A stretch of DNA of 64,000 nt from Massilia atriviolacea (lineage in GTDB: Bacteria > Pseudomonadota > Gammaproteobacteria > Burkholderiales > Burkholderiaceae_D). The notes beneath the pieces were generated by a model, which saw nothing but the letters and a program-made list of their open reading frames with translations, was not told the DNA's origin and searched no databases. Below, one piece after another: positions 15,750 through 24,501 of this stretch (its first letter is position 1; every line of letters begins with the position of its first letter). The DNA lies in NCBI RefSeq assembly GCF_003953935.1, contig NZ_RXLQ01000008.1:124001-188000 (forward strand), given 5' to 3'. The translations under genes were made by a program, and so were the position numbers.

Positions 15750-16076
15750 GATGAGGGTGTGTTCCCGGATTCGTTCGCCCGCGACGCGCGCGGGCACAAG
15801 CCGCGCGCAACAGCACGCAGGCAAAAGGAAAACGGAGGTCGGCGCGCGATCCGGCGCGCATCAACACAGCTCATCCCGGACGCGGTCCGGAAAATACAGC
15901 GGGCAGGCGGGTTGTGGCGGGATCAGGCGGCCGACAGGAGGGCAATATCATTCGTATGCATGGTGTAGTCTCCTGTGGAAGTCGATAGAAGCTGGCAGTG
16001 TGCCAGCGGCGGGCAGGCGCGTCAAGCGCGCGGACAATGCTATATTGCCCGCACCCGGTCCACTTGGAGTGACGCG
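15750..16076. other. Divergent intergenic region of rsgA and the dioxygenase gene
   Basis: The 327-bp spacer contains a 12-codon ORF on the minus strand (15923-15961) and, between it and rsgA, two short stem-loops: 15876-15890 (CCGGAC/GTCCGG, 3-nt loop) and 15842-15859 (GCGCGC arms). The order of mini-ORF, hairpins and gene resembles a transcription attenuator. No classical terminator T-run is present. Confidence 0.5.
15923..15961 (-). CDS. Possible leader peptide MHTNDIALLSAA
   Basis: A 12-codon ORF upstream of rsgA on the same strand has an excellent ribosome binding site (AGGAG, 8 nt before the ATG), better than that of rsgA itself. The peptide has no run of a single amino acid, so it is not an obvious amino-acid attenuator. 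Expression and function are unproven. Confidence 0.4.
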   Translation of the reverse strand: MHTNDIALLSAA

Positions 16077-16685
16077 ATGAACCACCCCTCCCGCCTGCAC
16101 GACTTCGTGCGCGCCTTCACCCGCCTGGTCGACACGGCGGCGCAGGACGAAGCGCGCATACTCGAATACGGCAAGCCGCTCCTCGCCGATCTCATCGGCC
16201 ATGACGACTGGCTGCCCGCCGCATGCGCCAGGCCGCATCCCGACCGTTACCAGCAATACCTGCTGCACTGCGACCCGCAGGAGCGCTTTTCGGTGCTCAG
16301 CTTCGTCTGGGGACCGGGCCAGGCCACGCCGGTGCACGACCACACGGTGTGGGGCATGGTCGGCGTGCTGCGCGGCGCCGAACAGTGCGAGGAATTCGCG
16401 CCGCCGGCGGGCGCGGGACCGTTGGCGCGGCTCGGTACGCACCACCTGCCGGCGGGCGCGATCGACGTGCTCTCGCCGCGCGTGGGCGACATCCACCGCG
16501 TCGCCAACGCGCAGGCGGGCGCGGTCTCGGTCAGCATCCACGTGTACGGTGCGGACATCGGCCGCATCGCCCGCCATGTGTACGACCCCGCCACCGGGGC
16601 GGCCAGCCGGTTTGTGTCCGGTTACAGCGAGGTCGCCACACCCGAGGCCGGACAGTCGTTGCCCGGATCGGGTTGTTGCGTATAA
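16077..16685 (+). CDS. Cysteine dioxygenase-type thiol dioxygenase
   Basis: The 202-residue cupin has the iron ligands His87 and His89 (TPVHDHTVWGMVGVLRGAE) and His140 (VGDIHRVAN), the pattern of type I cysteine dioxygenases, which oxidise L-cysteine to cysteine sulfinate with non-haem Fe(II). At the position of the eukaryotic Cys that crosslinks to Tyr there is Gly (GVLRG), as in many bacterial enzymes, some of which prefer 3-mercaptopropionate. The ATG at 16077 has GGAG 7 nt upstream. It is followed after 43 bp by the NYN gene, an apparently unrelated neighbour. Confidence 0.85.
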   Translation: MNHPSRLHDFVRAFTRLVDTAAQDEARILEYGKPLLADLIGHDDWLPAACARPHPDRYQQYLLHCDPQERFSVLSFVWGPGQATPVHDHTVWGMVGVLRGAEQCEEFAPPAGAGPLARLGTHHLPAGAIDVLSPRVGDIHRVANAQAGAVSVSIHVYGADIGRIARHVYDPATGAASRFVSGYSEVATPEAGQSLPGSGCCV

Positions 16686-16728
16686 TCCAAGATCAGCTTG
16701 GCAAAACCATCATTAGAGAACAGATCAT

Positions 16729-18324
16729 ATGGCTTCATCCTCAGACAACATCAGCATGGCGGTGTTTTGCGACTTCGAGAACGTCGCACTCGGCGTGCGT
16801 GACGCGAACTACGAAAAATTCGACATCAAGCCGGTCCTCGAACGGCTTCTGCTCAAGGGCAGCATCGTCGTCAAGAAAGCGTACTGCGACTGGGAGCGCT
16901 ACAAGGGCTTCAAGGCCACCATGCATGAAGCGAACTTCGAACTGATCGAGATTCCCCACGTGCGCCAGTCCGGCAAGAACTCGGCCGACATCCGCCTCGT
17001 GGTCGATGCGCTCGACCTGTGCTACACCAAATCGCACGTCAATACCTTCGTCATCATCAGCGGCGACTCCGACTTTTCGCCGCTGGTGTCCAAGCTGCGC
17101 GAAAATGCCAAGCAGGTGATCGGCGTGGGCGTCAAGCAGTCCACCTCGGACCTGCTGGTGGCGAACTGCGACGAATTCATTTTCTACGACGACCTGGTGC
17201 GCGAAGTCAAGCGCGCGGCCGCCAAGCGCGACGAGCGCAAGGTGCAGCCGCAGCCGAAGCGTTCGCCCGACGAAGGCAACCGCCGCAAGGAAGAACTCGA
17301 AGCGCGCAAGGTCCAGGCCATCGACCTGGTGGTCGAGATGTTCGATGCGCTGGTTTCCGAACGCGGCGACAGCGGCAAGATCTGGGCGTCGCTGCTGAAG
17401 GATACCTTGAAGCGCCGCCGTCCCGATTTCAACGAGACTTACTACGGCTTCCGCACCTTCGGCAATCTGCTGGAAGAAGCGCAGAACCGTGGCATGCTCG
17501 AATTCGGCCGTGACGAAAAATCCGGCGCCTATGTTTACCGCAGCAGCAATGCCGCAAACAATAATCACCAGCCGCAGGCGGTGGAGGCGCAGGCGCCCGC
17601 CGTGCAGGACGCGCCTGTAGCGACCGAGGCAGGCGACGACGCCGCAAGCAAGCCGGAATCGCCGCGTCGCGGACGCGGTCGCGGTGGACGCAACCGCAAC
17701 GACAGCGATAGCGACAACGTCAACGTCAACGTCAACGACAACGTCAACGACAACGTCAACGACGACGTCAAGGTGGACGTCGACGCGGCCGCGCAGGAAC
17801 GCGTGGATAGCGTGGACACCGTGGAGACGGCGCAAGCGGTCGATGCCGAGCCGGTAGCGAGCGTGCCTGCCTGGTACGACCCGCAGCCGGAAGCGCCGGA
17901 AGCGGCGCCGGTCGTTCCCGAGTCGTCGCGCCGTCGTGGCCGTGGTGGACGCAGCCGCAATGAGCCGGCGCAAGCCGTGCAAGCGGCGGAGCCGGCGGCA
18001 GCTGCCCCCGCATGGTACGACCCGGTACCGCAGGTCGACGAAGCGGTGCAGCCAGTGGAAGCGGAAGCGGAAGCGGCGCCGGAGCCGGCGGTGCAGGAAA
18101 AGCGTCGCCCCGCGCGCAAGCCCGCTGCGAAAAAGGCGGCCAAGCAGGCCGACCTCGCTCCTGCAGCCGAGCCGGCGTCCGAGCCGCAGGCGGAACCTGA
18201 ACCGGTGGTGCAGGAACTGCCGGCGGAGCAGGGCAACGAGGAAGCGCCTGCCAAGCCAGCCAAGAAGGCGATCCCGCGCAGCCGCCGTCCGGCCAAGCCG
18301 AAGGCGCCAGCGAAAAGCAAATAG
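16729..18324 (+). CDS. NYN-domain ribonuclease candidate with LOTUS/OST-HTH domain and disordered RG-rich tail
   Basis: The 531-residue protein has a NYN (LabA/DUF88, PIN-like) nuclease domain at residues 9-155, with conserved acidic sites in CDFENVALG, SADIRLVVDALDL and SGDSDFSPL. An OST-HTH/LOTUS RNA-binding domain follows at about 195-275 (AIDLVVEMFDALVSERGDSGKIWASLLKDTLKR region). The remaining half is low complexity: two Arg-Gly blocks (RRGRGRGGRNRN about 312, RRRGRGGRSRN about 400) alternate with two AWYDP motifs (about 380 and 427), then a Lys/Pro/Ala-rich end. A short DNV/NVN repeat lies between. NYN-LOTUS proteins are predicted RNases acting on RNA bound by LOTUS; the substrate here is unknown. 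Confidence 0.85.
   Translation: MASSSDNISMAVFCDFENVALGVRDANYEKFDIKPVLERLLLKGSIVVKKAYCDWERYKGFKATMHEANFELIEIPHVRQSGKNSADIRLVVDALDLCYTKSHVNTFVIISGDSDFSPLVSKLRENAKQVIGVGVKQSTSDLLVANCDEFIFYDDLVREVKRAAAKRDERKVQPQPKRSPDEGNRRKEELEARKVQAIDLVVEMFDALVSERGDSGKIWASLLKDTLKRRRPDFNETYYGFRTFGNLLEEAQNRGMLEFGRDEKSGAYVYRSSNAANNNHQPQAVEAQAPAVQDAPVATEAGDDAASKPESPRRGRGRGGRNRNDSDSDNVNVNVNDNVNDNVNDDVKVDVDAAAQERVDSVDTVETAQAVDAEPVASVPAWYDPQPEAPEAAPVVPESSRRRGRGGRSRNEPAQAVQAAEPAAAAPAWYDPVPQVDEAVQPVEAEAEAAPEPAVQEKRRPARKPAAKKAAKQADLAPAAEPASEPQAEPEPVVQELPAEQGNEEAPAKPAKKAIPRSRRPAKPKAPAKSK
17713..17778 (+). repeat. AACGTC-type tandem repeat inside the NYN gene
   Basis: Degenerate 6- and 12-bp units (AACGTC, GACAACGTCAAC) encode an NVNVNDNVNDNVN run in the disordered tail. 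Copy number could vary without changing frame. Confidence 0.7.
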
Positions 18325-18524
18325 TAGCCATGGAGCGCAGGGGCGCCATGCCCTTGCGCCGGCACGATGGAGGCGGTGCGCCGTCCATCCTCCATCGACC
18401 GGCATCCACGGCTCCCCGGGCAAGCCAATGGCGCCGCCGCTTGCACATGCCGCGCGCTGCACGTCATCGCAAAATGGTGCAAACTTCACCTTGTATCCAC
18501 GTCCGCCGGAAAAGGAAGACTGCC

Positions 18525-18950
18525 ATGCGTATGCTTACCGCCCTTGCGCTGTCCCTGGCCGTCCTTGCGCCCGCCGCGCAGGCCGCGCCGCCGCCGGCCA
18601 CCCATCCCATTCTCGGCATCTGGAAGCTCACCTTGCCCGATGGTAGCTGCTCCGAAACCTACCGCTTTCGCGGCGACGGCACCACGCTGGTGACCAGCGC
18701 CGACGAAGTGTCCGAGAGCCGCTTCGACATTCCCGCCAAGCCGAGCGCCAGGGGCTTCTACAAGCTGGTCGACCACTACGTCAAGGGCAACGGCAAGGAG
18801 GACTGCTCCGGCGCCGTCATGAAGCCGAACGCCTCGGTCACCCACTTCGTCCACTTCCACCCGTCCGGCACCTTGTTCGTGATGTGCGCCGCCGAGTCGT
18901 TCGAGGCCTGCATCGGCCCGTTCCGGCGGGTGGCGGGGCAGGGGATCTGA
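18525..18950 (+). CDS. Secreted protein of unknown function
   Basis: The 141-residue precursor has a clean signal peptide (MRMLTALALSLAVLAPAAQA, cleavage before AP) and a mature domain of about 120 residues starting HPILGIWKLTLPDGSCSETYRF, which resembles lipocalin-like or DUF-type small periplasmic proteins that begin with G.W. It contains four cysteines in the mature part, consistent with two disulfides. The ATG at 18525 is preceded by AAGGAAG. The TGA directly abuts the GTG of the phosphodiesterase gene, so the two probably share a transcript. I do not recognise the family. Confidence 0.65.
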   Translation: MRMLTALALSLAVLAPAAQAAPPPATHPILGIWKLTLPDGSCSETYRFRGDGTTLVTSADEVSESRFDIPAKPSARGFYKLVDHYVKGNGKEDCSGAVMKPNASVTHFVHFHPSGTLFVMCAAESFEACIGPFRRVAGQGI

Positions 18951-19430
18951 GTGCTGCGCATCGGCGTCATCTCCGACACGCACGGCTTGCTGCGAGCCGA
19001 GGCGCTCGGGTTCCTGGCCGGGAGCGACTTCATCGTGCACGGCGGAGACATCGGCAACGCCGCCATCCTGGCCGCACTGGCGGCGCTTGCGCCCCTGACT
19101 GTCGTGCGCGGCAATAACGACAAGGGCGACTGGGCCGCCGGCGTGCCGGCGAGCGCCATGCTGGACGCGGGCGGCGTGGGCATCTACGCGCTGCACGACA
19201 TTGCCGATCTCGATGCGGCGACGCTGCCGGCCGATGTGCAGGTGGTCGTGAGCGGCCACTCGCACCGCCCGCTGGCCGAACAGCGCGGCGCGTTGCTGTA
19301 CCTGAACCCGGGCAGCGCCGGACCGCGCCGATTCAGCCTGCCCATCACGGCGGCCGAACTGCTGGTCGACGCGGGCCGGGTAAAGGCCAACATCGTCGAG
19401 CTGATTCCCCGCGCTCAGATAGGCGCTTAG
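18951..19430 (+). CDS. YfcE/MJ0936-type metallophosphoesterase
   Basis: The 159-residue calcineurin-like phosphoesterase shows all metal-binding blocks in order: ISDTHG, HGGDIG, VVRGNND and SGHSH, followed by LYLNPGSAG. Small members such as E. coli YfcE and M. jannaschii MJ0936 hydrolyse phosphodiesters with Mn or Ni in vitro; the natural substrate is unclear. The GTG start at 18951 follows directly on the TGA of the preceding gene, so translation is likely coupled. Confidence 0.88.
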   Translation: MLRIGVISDTHGLLRAEALGFLAGSDFIVHGGDIGNAAILAALAALAPLTVVRGNNDKGDWAAGVPASAMLDAGGVGIYALHDIADLDAATLPADVQVVVSGHSHRPLAEQRGALLYLNPGSAGPRRFSLPITAAELLVDAGRVKANIVELIPRAQIGA

Positions 19431-19489
19431 ACACCGGCTTTTCCGCCCGGGTGTATATTGCTGCCCGTTCGCCCCTCCCACGGAATGTC

Positions 19490-20983
19490 ATGTCACCCGC
19501 TTTACTCCTTTGCATCCTCGTCGCCTACTTTGCCCTGTTGCTGGGCGTCGCCTGGGCCACCTCCCGCAACGCCACCAACGACAGTTTCTATATCGGTAAC
19601 AAAAGCAGCAACTGGAAGCTGGTCGCCTTCGGCATGGTCGGCACCACCTTGTCCGGCGTGACCTTCATCAGCGTGCCCGGCGCGGTCGGGCGCGACGGCT
19701 TCGGCTACATGCAGCTCCTGATCGGCTACGTGATCGGCTACGTCGCCGTGGCTTTCATCCTGCTGCCGCTGTACTACCGCCTGAAACTGACCTCGATCTA
19801 CGACTACCTGAACCAGCGCCTGGGCCGGCGCGCCTACCAGAGCGGCGCTTCCTTCTTTATCATTTCGCGCCTGCTGGGCGCCACCGCGCGGCTATACCTG
19901 GTGGTAAACATCCTGCAGGCCATCATCCTCGACAGCTTCGGGGTGCCGTTCTGGGTCACCACCGTGGTCATCCTCGGCATGATCCTGCTGTACACCTACC
20001 AGGGCGGGGTAAAAACCATCGTCTGGACCGATACCCTGCAAACGAGCTGCATGCTGTTCGGCCTGCTCGCCTGCATCGCCATCCTGCTCGGCCAGATGGA
20101 CCTGTCGGTCGGCCAGAGCCTGGCCCGGATGCACGAGCAGGGCTTGTCGCGCGTGTTTACCAGCGCCGTCGACAGCCCCAATTTCTACCTCAAGCAGATC
20201 GTCGCCGGCGTCTTCATCGTCATCGCCATGACCGGCATGGACCAGGAGATGATGCAAAAGACAATCTCCGTCAAGACCCTGGCCGACTCCCAGAAAAATC
20301 TCCTGAGCCTCACCGTGATCCTGTTCGTGGTGCTGTCGCTGTTCATGTTCCTGGGCGGCCTGCTGCACCTGTACGCGCCCATTGCCGGCGTCGGCGCCAG
20401 CGGCGACAAGCTGTTCCCCGCCGTCGTCATGGGCCACCTGCCGGTGGCGCTGCAGATCGTTTTCCTGATCGCGCTGATCTCGGCCCTGTTCCCCAGCGCC
20501 GACGGCGCCATTACCGCGCTCACTTCCACCGTCTGCATCGACCTGCTGGGCCTCAAGCGCCGCCAGGACCTGCCGGAGCCGGACAAGGTGCGCTGGCGCC
20601 AGCGCGTGCACCTCGGCTTCGCGGCCCTGTTCCTGCTGCTGGTGATGGCCTTCAAATGGATCGACAGCGCCAGCATGATCGGCGTGATCCTCAAGGTGGC
20701 CAGCTACACCTACGGTCCGCTGCTCGGCCTGTTCGCCTTCGGCATGCTGACAAAACGCCGCCTGCGCGACCGCTGGGTGCCGCTGGTGGCCGCTGGCGGA
20801 CCGCTGATCTGCGCCATCCTTGAATATAATCAAACATTGCTGTTGGGAAGTTATCGCCTGGGGCTTGAGTTGCTCATGATTAATGGCATAGTCGTGTTTG
20901 GCGGCTTGTGGGCCATTTCCAGGCCACCGCCGTCCCGCATTTCCGAACGGGACGCGGCAATTTCGCTTACAGTAGACGCTTAG
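19490..20983 (+). CDS. Sodium:solute symporter family protein
   Basis: The 497-residue inner membrane protein has about 13 hydrophobic segments and the SSS family pattern: an N-terminal helix, then NDSFYIGNKSSNWKLVAFGMVGTTLSGVTF in the first cytoplasmic and second helix region, TYQGGVKTIVWTDTLQ and GMDQEMMQKTISVKT. Members couple Na+ to import of sugars, amino acids, organic acids or sialic acid; this subgroup's substrate cannot be read from sequence. The ATG at 19490 has GGAA 5 nt upstream; an in-frame start at 19451 would add a poor extension. The gene precedes sppA by 33 bp. Confidence 0.88.
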   Translation: MSPALLLCILVAYFALLLGVAWATSRNATNDSFYIGNKSSNWKLVAFGMVGTTLSGVTFISVPGAVGRDGFGYMQLLIGYVIGYVAVAFILLPLYYRLKLTSIYDYLNQRLGRRAYQSGASFFIISRLLGATARLYLVVNILQAIILDSFGVPFWVTTVVILGMILLYTYQGGVKTIVWTDTLQTSCMLFGLLACIAILLGQMDLSVGQSLARMHEQGLSRVFTSAVDSPNFYLKQIVAGVFIVIAMTGMDQEMMQKTISVKTLADSQKNLLSLTVILFVVLSLFMFLGGLLHLYAPIAGVGASGDKLFPAVVMGHLPVALQIVFLIALISALFPSADGAITALTSTVCIDLLGLKRRQDLPEPDKVRWRQRVHLGFAALFLLLVMAFKWIDSASMIGVILKVASYTYGPLLGLFAFGMLTKRRLRDRWVPLVAAGGPLICAILEYNQTLLLGSYRLGLELLMINGIVVFGGLWAISRPPPSRISERDAAISLTVDA

Positions 20984-21016
20984 CCTTTCACTTACCTCAT
21001 TTTCGCCGGAGTACCG

Positions 21017-22876
21017 ATGTCATTTAAACCTTTGTCCGCCCTTCGCCGGGGTTTCGGCATGTTCTGGAGCGTGCTCGACAGCACGCGGCGGGGCGTGCTC
21101 AACCTGCTTTTCCTGATGATCGTGGTCCTCCTGCTGATGGCGGTCTTCGGCGGCGGCGTCAAGCCGATGGCGACCAAGACGGCGCTGGTCGTCGAGCTCA
21201 AGGGCGACCTGGTCGAGCAGCACAGCGGCAACGTGCGCGACGCGCTGATGGCCAACGTGGGCGGCGGCGAGGTGCGCAAGTCGGTCCAGCTGCGCGACGT
21301 GCTGACCGTGCTCGATAGCGCCGCCAAGGACCCGCAGATCGGCAGCGTGCTGCTCCTGCTGGACCAGATGGACGGCGCCGGACTGGCCATGCTGAACGAA
21401 GTCGGGCTGGCCGTCGACCGCGTCAAGGCGGCCGGCAAGCCCGTCATCGCCTGGGGCAGCAGCTTCGACCAGCGCCAGTACCGCATCGCCTCGCACGCCA
21501 CCCAGATATATATGCATCCGATGGGCGCGGTCCACATCGAAGGTTTCGGCCGCTATCGCAATTACTACCGCGACGCGCTCGACAAGGTCGGCGTGACGGT
21601 CAACCTGATGAAGGTCGGTACCTACAAGAGCTTCGCCGAGCCCTACATCGGCAACGGCCCGTCGCCGGCGGCCGCCGAAGCCGACGCCTATCTGTACAAC
21701 GCCCTGTGGGCCGGCTACACCGGCGACGTCGAAAAGAACCGCAAGCTGCCGGCCGGCTGGATCGCCCAGCGCATCGAAGCGCTGCCGGCCCTGATGGAAG
21801 AAGCCGGCGGCGACACCGGCAAGCTGTCCCTGTCGAGCAAACTGGTGGACGGCCTGAAGACGCGCGACGAAGTGCGCGCCATGATGATCAAGCGCGGCGC
21901 CCCCGATGACGAAGGAAAGAGCTTCCGCCAGGTCGGCTTCGACGAATACCTGGCGCGCCTGCGTCCGCAGATGTTCGGCGACGGCATCGGCGTGATCGTG
22001 GCCGCCGGCGAAATCAGCGACGGCAATGCGCCGGGCGGCTCGATCGGCGGCCTGTCCACCGCAAACCTGATCCGCAAGGCGCGCGAAGACAAGCAGATCA
22101 AGGCTATCGTGCTGCGCGTCGATTCCCCTGGCGGCAGCGCCTTCGGTTCGGAACTGATCCGGCGCGAGCTGGAGCTGACGCGCGCCGCCGGCAAGCCGGT
22201 GGTGGTGTCGATGGGCAGCGTGGCGGCATCGGGCGGTTACTGGATCTCGATGGCGTCGGACGAAGTCTTCGCCGACCGCGCCACCATCACGGGTTCGATC
22301 GGCGTGTTCGCGATCCTGCCGACCGCCGAAAAAGTGGTCGACAAGCTGGGCATCCACACCGCCGGCGTGACCACCACCTGGCTGGCCGACGCCTACAACC
22401 CGATGCGTCCGCTCGATCCGCGCTTCACCCAGGTGATCCAGAGCAGCATCAACCATATCTACAGCGACTTCACCACCAAGGCCGCGGCGGCGCGCAAGAC
22501 CACCCAGCCGAAGATCGACGAAGTGGGGCAGGGCCGCGTCTGGACCGGCGTGCAGGCCAAGGAGCGCGGCCTGGTCGACACCATCGGCAGCTACACCGAC
22601 GCGCTCAAGTCGGCCGCCAGGCGCGCCAAGCTGGCCGAGGGCTATCGCGTGGCCTACATCGAGCGCGATATCCCGCCGTTCGAGCGCTTCCTGACCATGT
22701 TCGGCGCCACCGCCGCGCAAGCGGTCAACATCGAAGTCAAACTGGGCCTGCTGCCGACCGGCGTGCCGGCCAGCGCCATGGGCGAAGTAAGCAAGGAGCT
22801 GGGCTGGCTGTCCGAGATGAGCAACGGCCGCAAGCCGTTCGCGGCCGTCACCCACTGCATGTGCAGCGCGCCCTGA
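21017..22876 (+). CDS. sppA: Signal peptide peptidase SppA, 67-kDa type
   Basis: SppA is an inner-membrane serine protease of the S49 family that digests cleaved signal peptides. The 619-residue length matches the duplicated 67K form. An N-terminal anchor (LLFLMIVVLLLMAVF, about residues 30-44) is followed by two S49 domains. The catalytic Lys204 (KVGTYKSFAEPY) and Ser405 (GSVAASGGYW) match E. coli Lys209 and Ser409. The start ATG follows CCGGAG. It may be cotranscribed with the upstream symporter. Confidence 0.93.
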   Translation: MSFKPLSALRRGFGMFWSVLDSTRRGVLNLLFLMIVVLLLMAVFGGGVKPMATKTALVVELKGDLVEQHSGNVRDALMANVGGGEVRKSVQLRDVLTVLDSAAKDPQIGSVLLLLDQMDGAGLAMLNEVGLAVDRVKAAGKPVIAWGSSFDQRQYRIASHATQIYMHPMGAVHIEGFGRYRNYYRDALDKVGVTVNLMKVGTYKSFAEPYIGNGPSPAAAEADAYLYNALWAGYTGDVEKNRKLPAGWIAQRIEALPALMEEAGGDTGKLSLSSKLVDGLKTRDEVRAMMIKRGAPDDEGKSFRQVGFDEYLARLRPQMFGDGIGVIVAAGEISDGNAPGGSIGGLSTANLIRKAREDKQIKAIVLRVDSPGGSAFGSELIRRELELTRAAGKPVVVSMGSVAASGGYWISMASDEVFADRATITGSIGVFAILPTAEKVVDKLGIHTAGVTTTWLADAYNPMRPLDPRFTQVIQSSINHIYSDFTTKAAAARKTTQPKIDEVGQGRVWTGVQAKERGLVDTIGSYTDALKSAARRAKLAEGYRVAYIERDIPPFERFLTMFGATAAQAVNIEVKLGLLPTGVPASAMGEVSKELGWLSEMSNGRKPFAAVTHCMCSAP

Positions 22877-22940
22877 GTTTTTGCATGCTGTACGCGGATG
22901 GGCAGCCCCTGCCCGTCCGCCGCAAGGCCATCGATTTGTA

Positions 22941-22978
22941 GCGACTTTGTAACGCCATGTAGCGTGTTACAAAGTCGC
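22941..22978. promoter_or_regulatory. Palindrome upstream of the mdtABC operon
   Basis: Perfect 13-bp arms GCGACTTTGTAAC (22941-22953) and GTTACAAAGTCGC (22966-22978) with a 12-nt spacer lie 194 bp before mdtA. There is no T-run, so an operator is more likely than a terminator. GTTACAAA resembles OmpR-family half-sites, and the same 8-mer occurs upstream of ompR in this window. Confidence 0.5.
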
Positions 22979-23010
22979 CCGCATCGCCCCCTCTCCCTAT
23001 GACAACGCAG

Positions 23011-23040
23011 CCGCCGCCGAGGCCCCGTGCCCGGCGGCGG
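23011..23040 (+). terminator. GC hairpin after sppA
   Basis: CCGCCGCCG (23011-23019) pairs with CGGCGGCGG (23032-23040). No T-run follows, so it is a weak terminator candidate only. Confidence 0.3.
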
Positions 23041-23171
23041 CGCGCGCACGTCCGTACGGCGCACAAAACGCCCGCTCATGGCGCCCGAACCTGGCCCGTT
23101 CGAAACATGCAAAAACCCGTCTCCGTGCTAGAGTTCCTTCAATAATCGTTGCAATCAAGACAAGGAAAAGC

Positions 23172-24473
23172 ATGAACCCATCACCCTCCCAGCCACGGCG
23201 CAGCCGCCGTGCCAAGATCATCGGCAGCGTGATCGCCGTGGCGGCCATGGCCGGACTCGGCGGCCTGGCGTGGTACCTGACGCAGCAGCCCGCGTCCGGT
23301 CCCGGCGGCGCACCGGGCGCGCCAGGCGCGGCCGGCCGCGGCGGTCCCGATGGCGCCGCTGGCGGCGCCCCCGGCGGCGGCGGGCGTGGGGGACGCGGCG
23401 GCCCGGCCACCACGGTCGGCGTGGCGAGCGCCGAACGCACCGACATCCCGGTCATCCTGGACGCCCTCGGCACCGTCACGGCGGCCGCCACGGCCACGGT
23501 GCGCCCGCAGGTGTCGGGCATCCTGCAAAAGGTCCACTTCAGCGAAGGGCAGCTGGTCAAGGCCGGCCAGGTGATGGCCACCATCGACCCGCGCCCGTTC
23601 GAAATGGCGCTGATGCAGGCCAGCGGCACGCGCCAGCGCAACGAAGCCCAGCTCGAAAGCGCCAAGGTCACGCTGGAGCGCTACCGCACCCTGCTCACGC
23701 AGGATTCGATCGCGCGCCAGGAAGTCGACACCCAGGCCGCGCTGGTCAAGCAGTTGCAGGGTACCGCCATGAGCGACCGCGCCGCCGAGGGCGTGGCGCG
23801 CCTGAACCTGGGCTACACCCAGGTCAAGGCGCCGATCACGGGCCGGGTGGGCCTGCGCGTGATCGACATGGGGAACCTGGTCGGCAGCGGCGACGCCAAC
23901 GGCATCGCCGTCATCACCCAGCTCTCGCCGATCGACGTCGAATTCGCGGTGCCGCAGGACCGCGTGCCCGACCTGCAGGAGCGCATCCGCGACAGCGCCA
24001 GCCTGGCCGCCACCGCGTTCGACCGCACCCGCACCACCTCGCTCGCCAAAGGCGAATTCAAGGCGCTCGACAACCAGGTCGACGTGCAGACCGGCACCGT
24101 GCGCGCCAAGGCGCGCTTCGCCAACGACGACCAGGCGCTGTTTCCGAGCCAGTTCGTCAACCTGCGCCTGGAACTGCGCACCATCAAGGACGCCGTGGTG
24201 GTGCCGGTGACCGCGCTGCGCCACGGCAGCAGCGGCGACTTCGTGTACGTGCTCAATGCCGCCGAGCGCACCGTGGCCGTGCGGCCCGTCACGCGCGGCC
24301 AGGCGACCGTGGACAAGGTGCAAGTGAAAAGCGGCCTCAAAGCGGGCGAGCAGGTGATCACCGAAGGGGCCGACCGCCTCAAGGACGGCGCCAGAGTGAC
24401 GCTGCCGACCGACAAGCCGGCCGCCGGCGCGGGCGGCCAGCGCCGCCGCCAGCGCGAAGGAGCGCCGCAATGA
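23172..24473 (+). CDS. mdtA: RND efflux periplasmic adaptor MdtA
   Basis: The 433-residue adaptor links an inner-membrane RND pump to the outer membrane channel. It has an N-terminal anchor ([21 protein letters not shown], about residues 16-36), an unusually long Gly/Pro/Ala-rich linker (about 42-77), and then the lipoyl, hairpin and beta-barrel domains ([34 protein letters not shown]). The tail ends in a basic RRRQRE stretch. It leads the mdtA-mdtB-mdtC-channel operon, 28 bp before mdtB. No baeSR two-component pair lies alongside, unlike in E. coli. Confidence 0.92.
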   Translation: MNPSPSQPRRSRRAKIIGSVIAVAAMAGLGGLAWYLTQQPASGPGGAPGAPGAAGRGGPDGAAGGAPGGGGRGGRGGPATTVGVASAERTDIPVILDALGTVTAAATATVRPQVSGILQKVHFSEGQLVKAGQVMATIDPRPFEMALMQASGTRQRNEAQLESAKVTLERYRTLLTQDSIARQEVDTQAALVKQLQGTAMSDRAAEGVARLNLGYTQVKAPITGRVGLRVIDMGNLVGSGDANGIAVITQLSPIDVEFAVPQDRVPDLQERIRDSASLAATAFDRTRTTSLAKGEFKALDNQVDVQTGTVRAKARFANDDQALFPSQFVNLRLELRTIKDAVVVPVTALRHGSSGDFVYVLNAAERTVAVRPVTRGQATVDKVQVKSGLKAGEQVITEGADRLKDGARVTLPTDKPAAGAGGQRRRQREGAPQ

Positions 24474-24501
24474 TGCTGGCGAGCGATGCGAAGGGGGCGC
24501 C

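Noticed and set aside
17713..17790. Repeat array as a CRISPR candidate
   Set aside because: Units are 6-12 bp, degenerate, in frame inside a gene and have no spacers.
22941..22978. Palindrome as the sppA terminator
   Set aside because: No T-run follows on either strand, and it lies 65 bp past the stop; an operator fits better.
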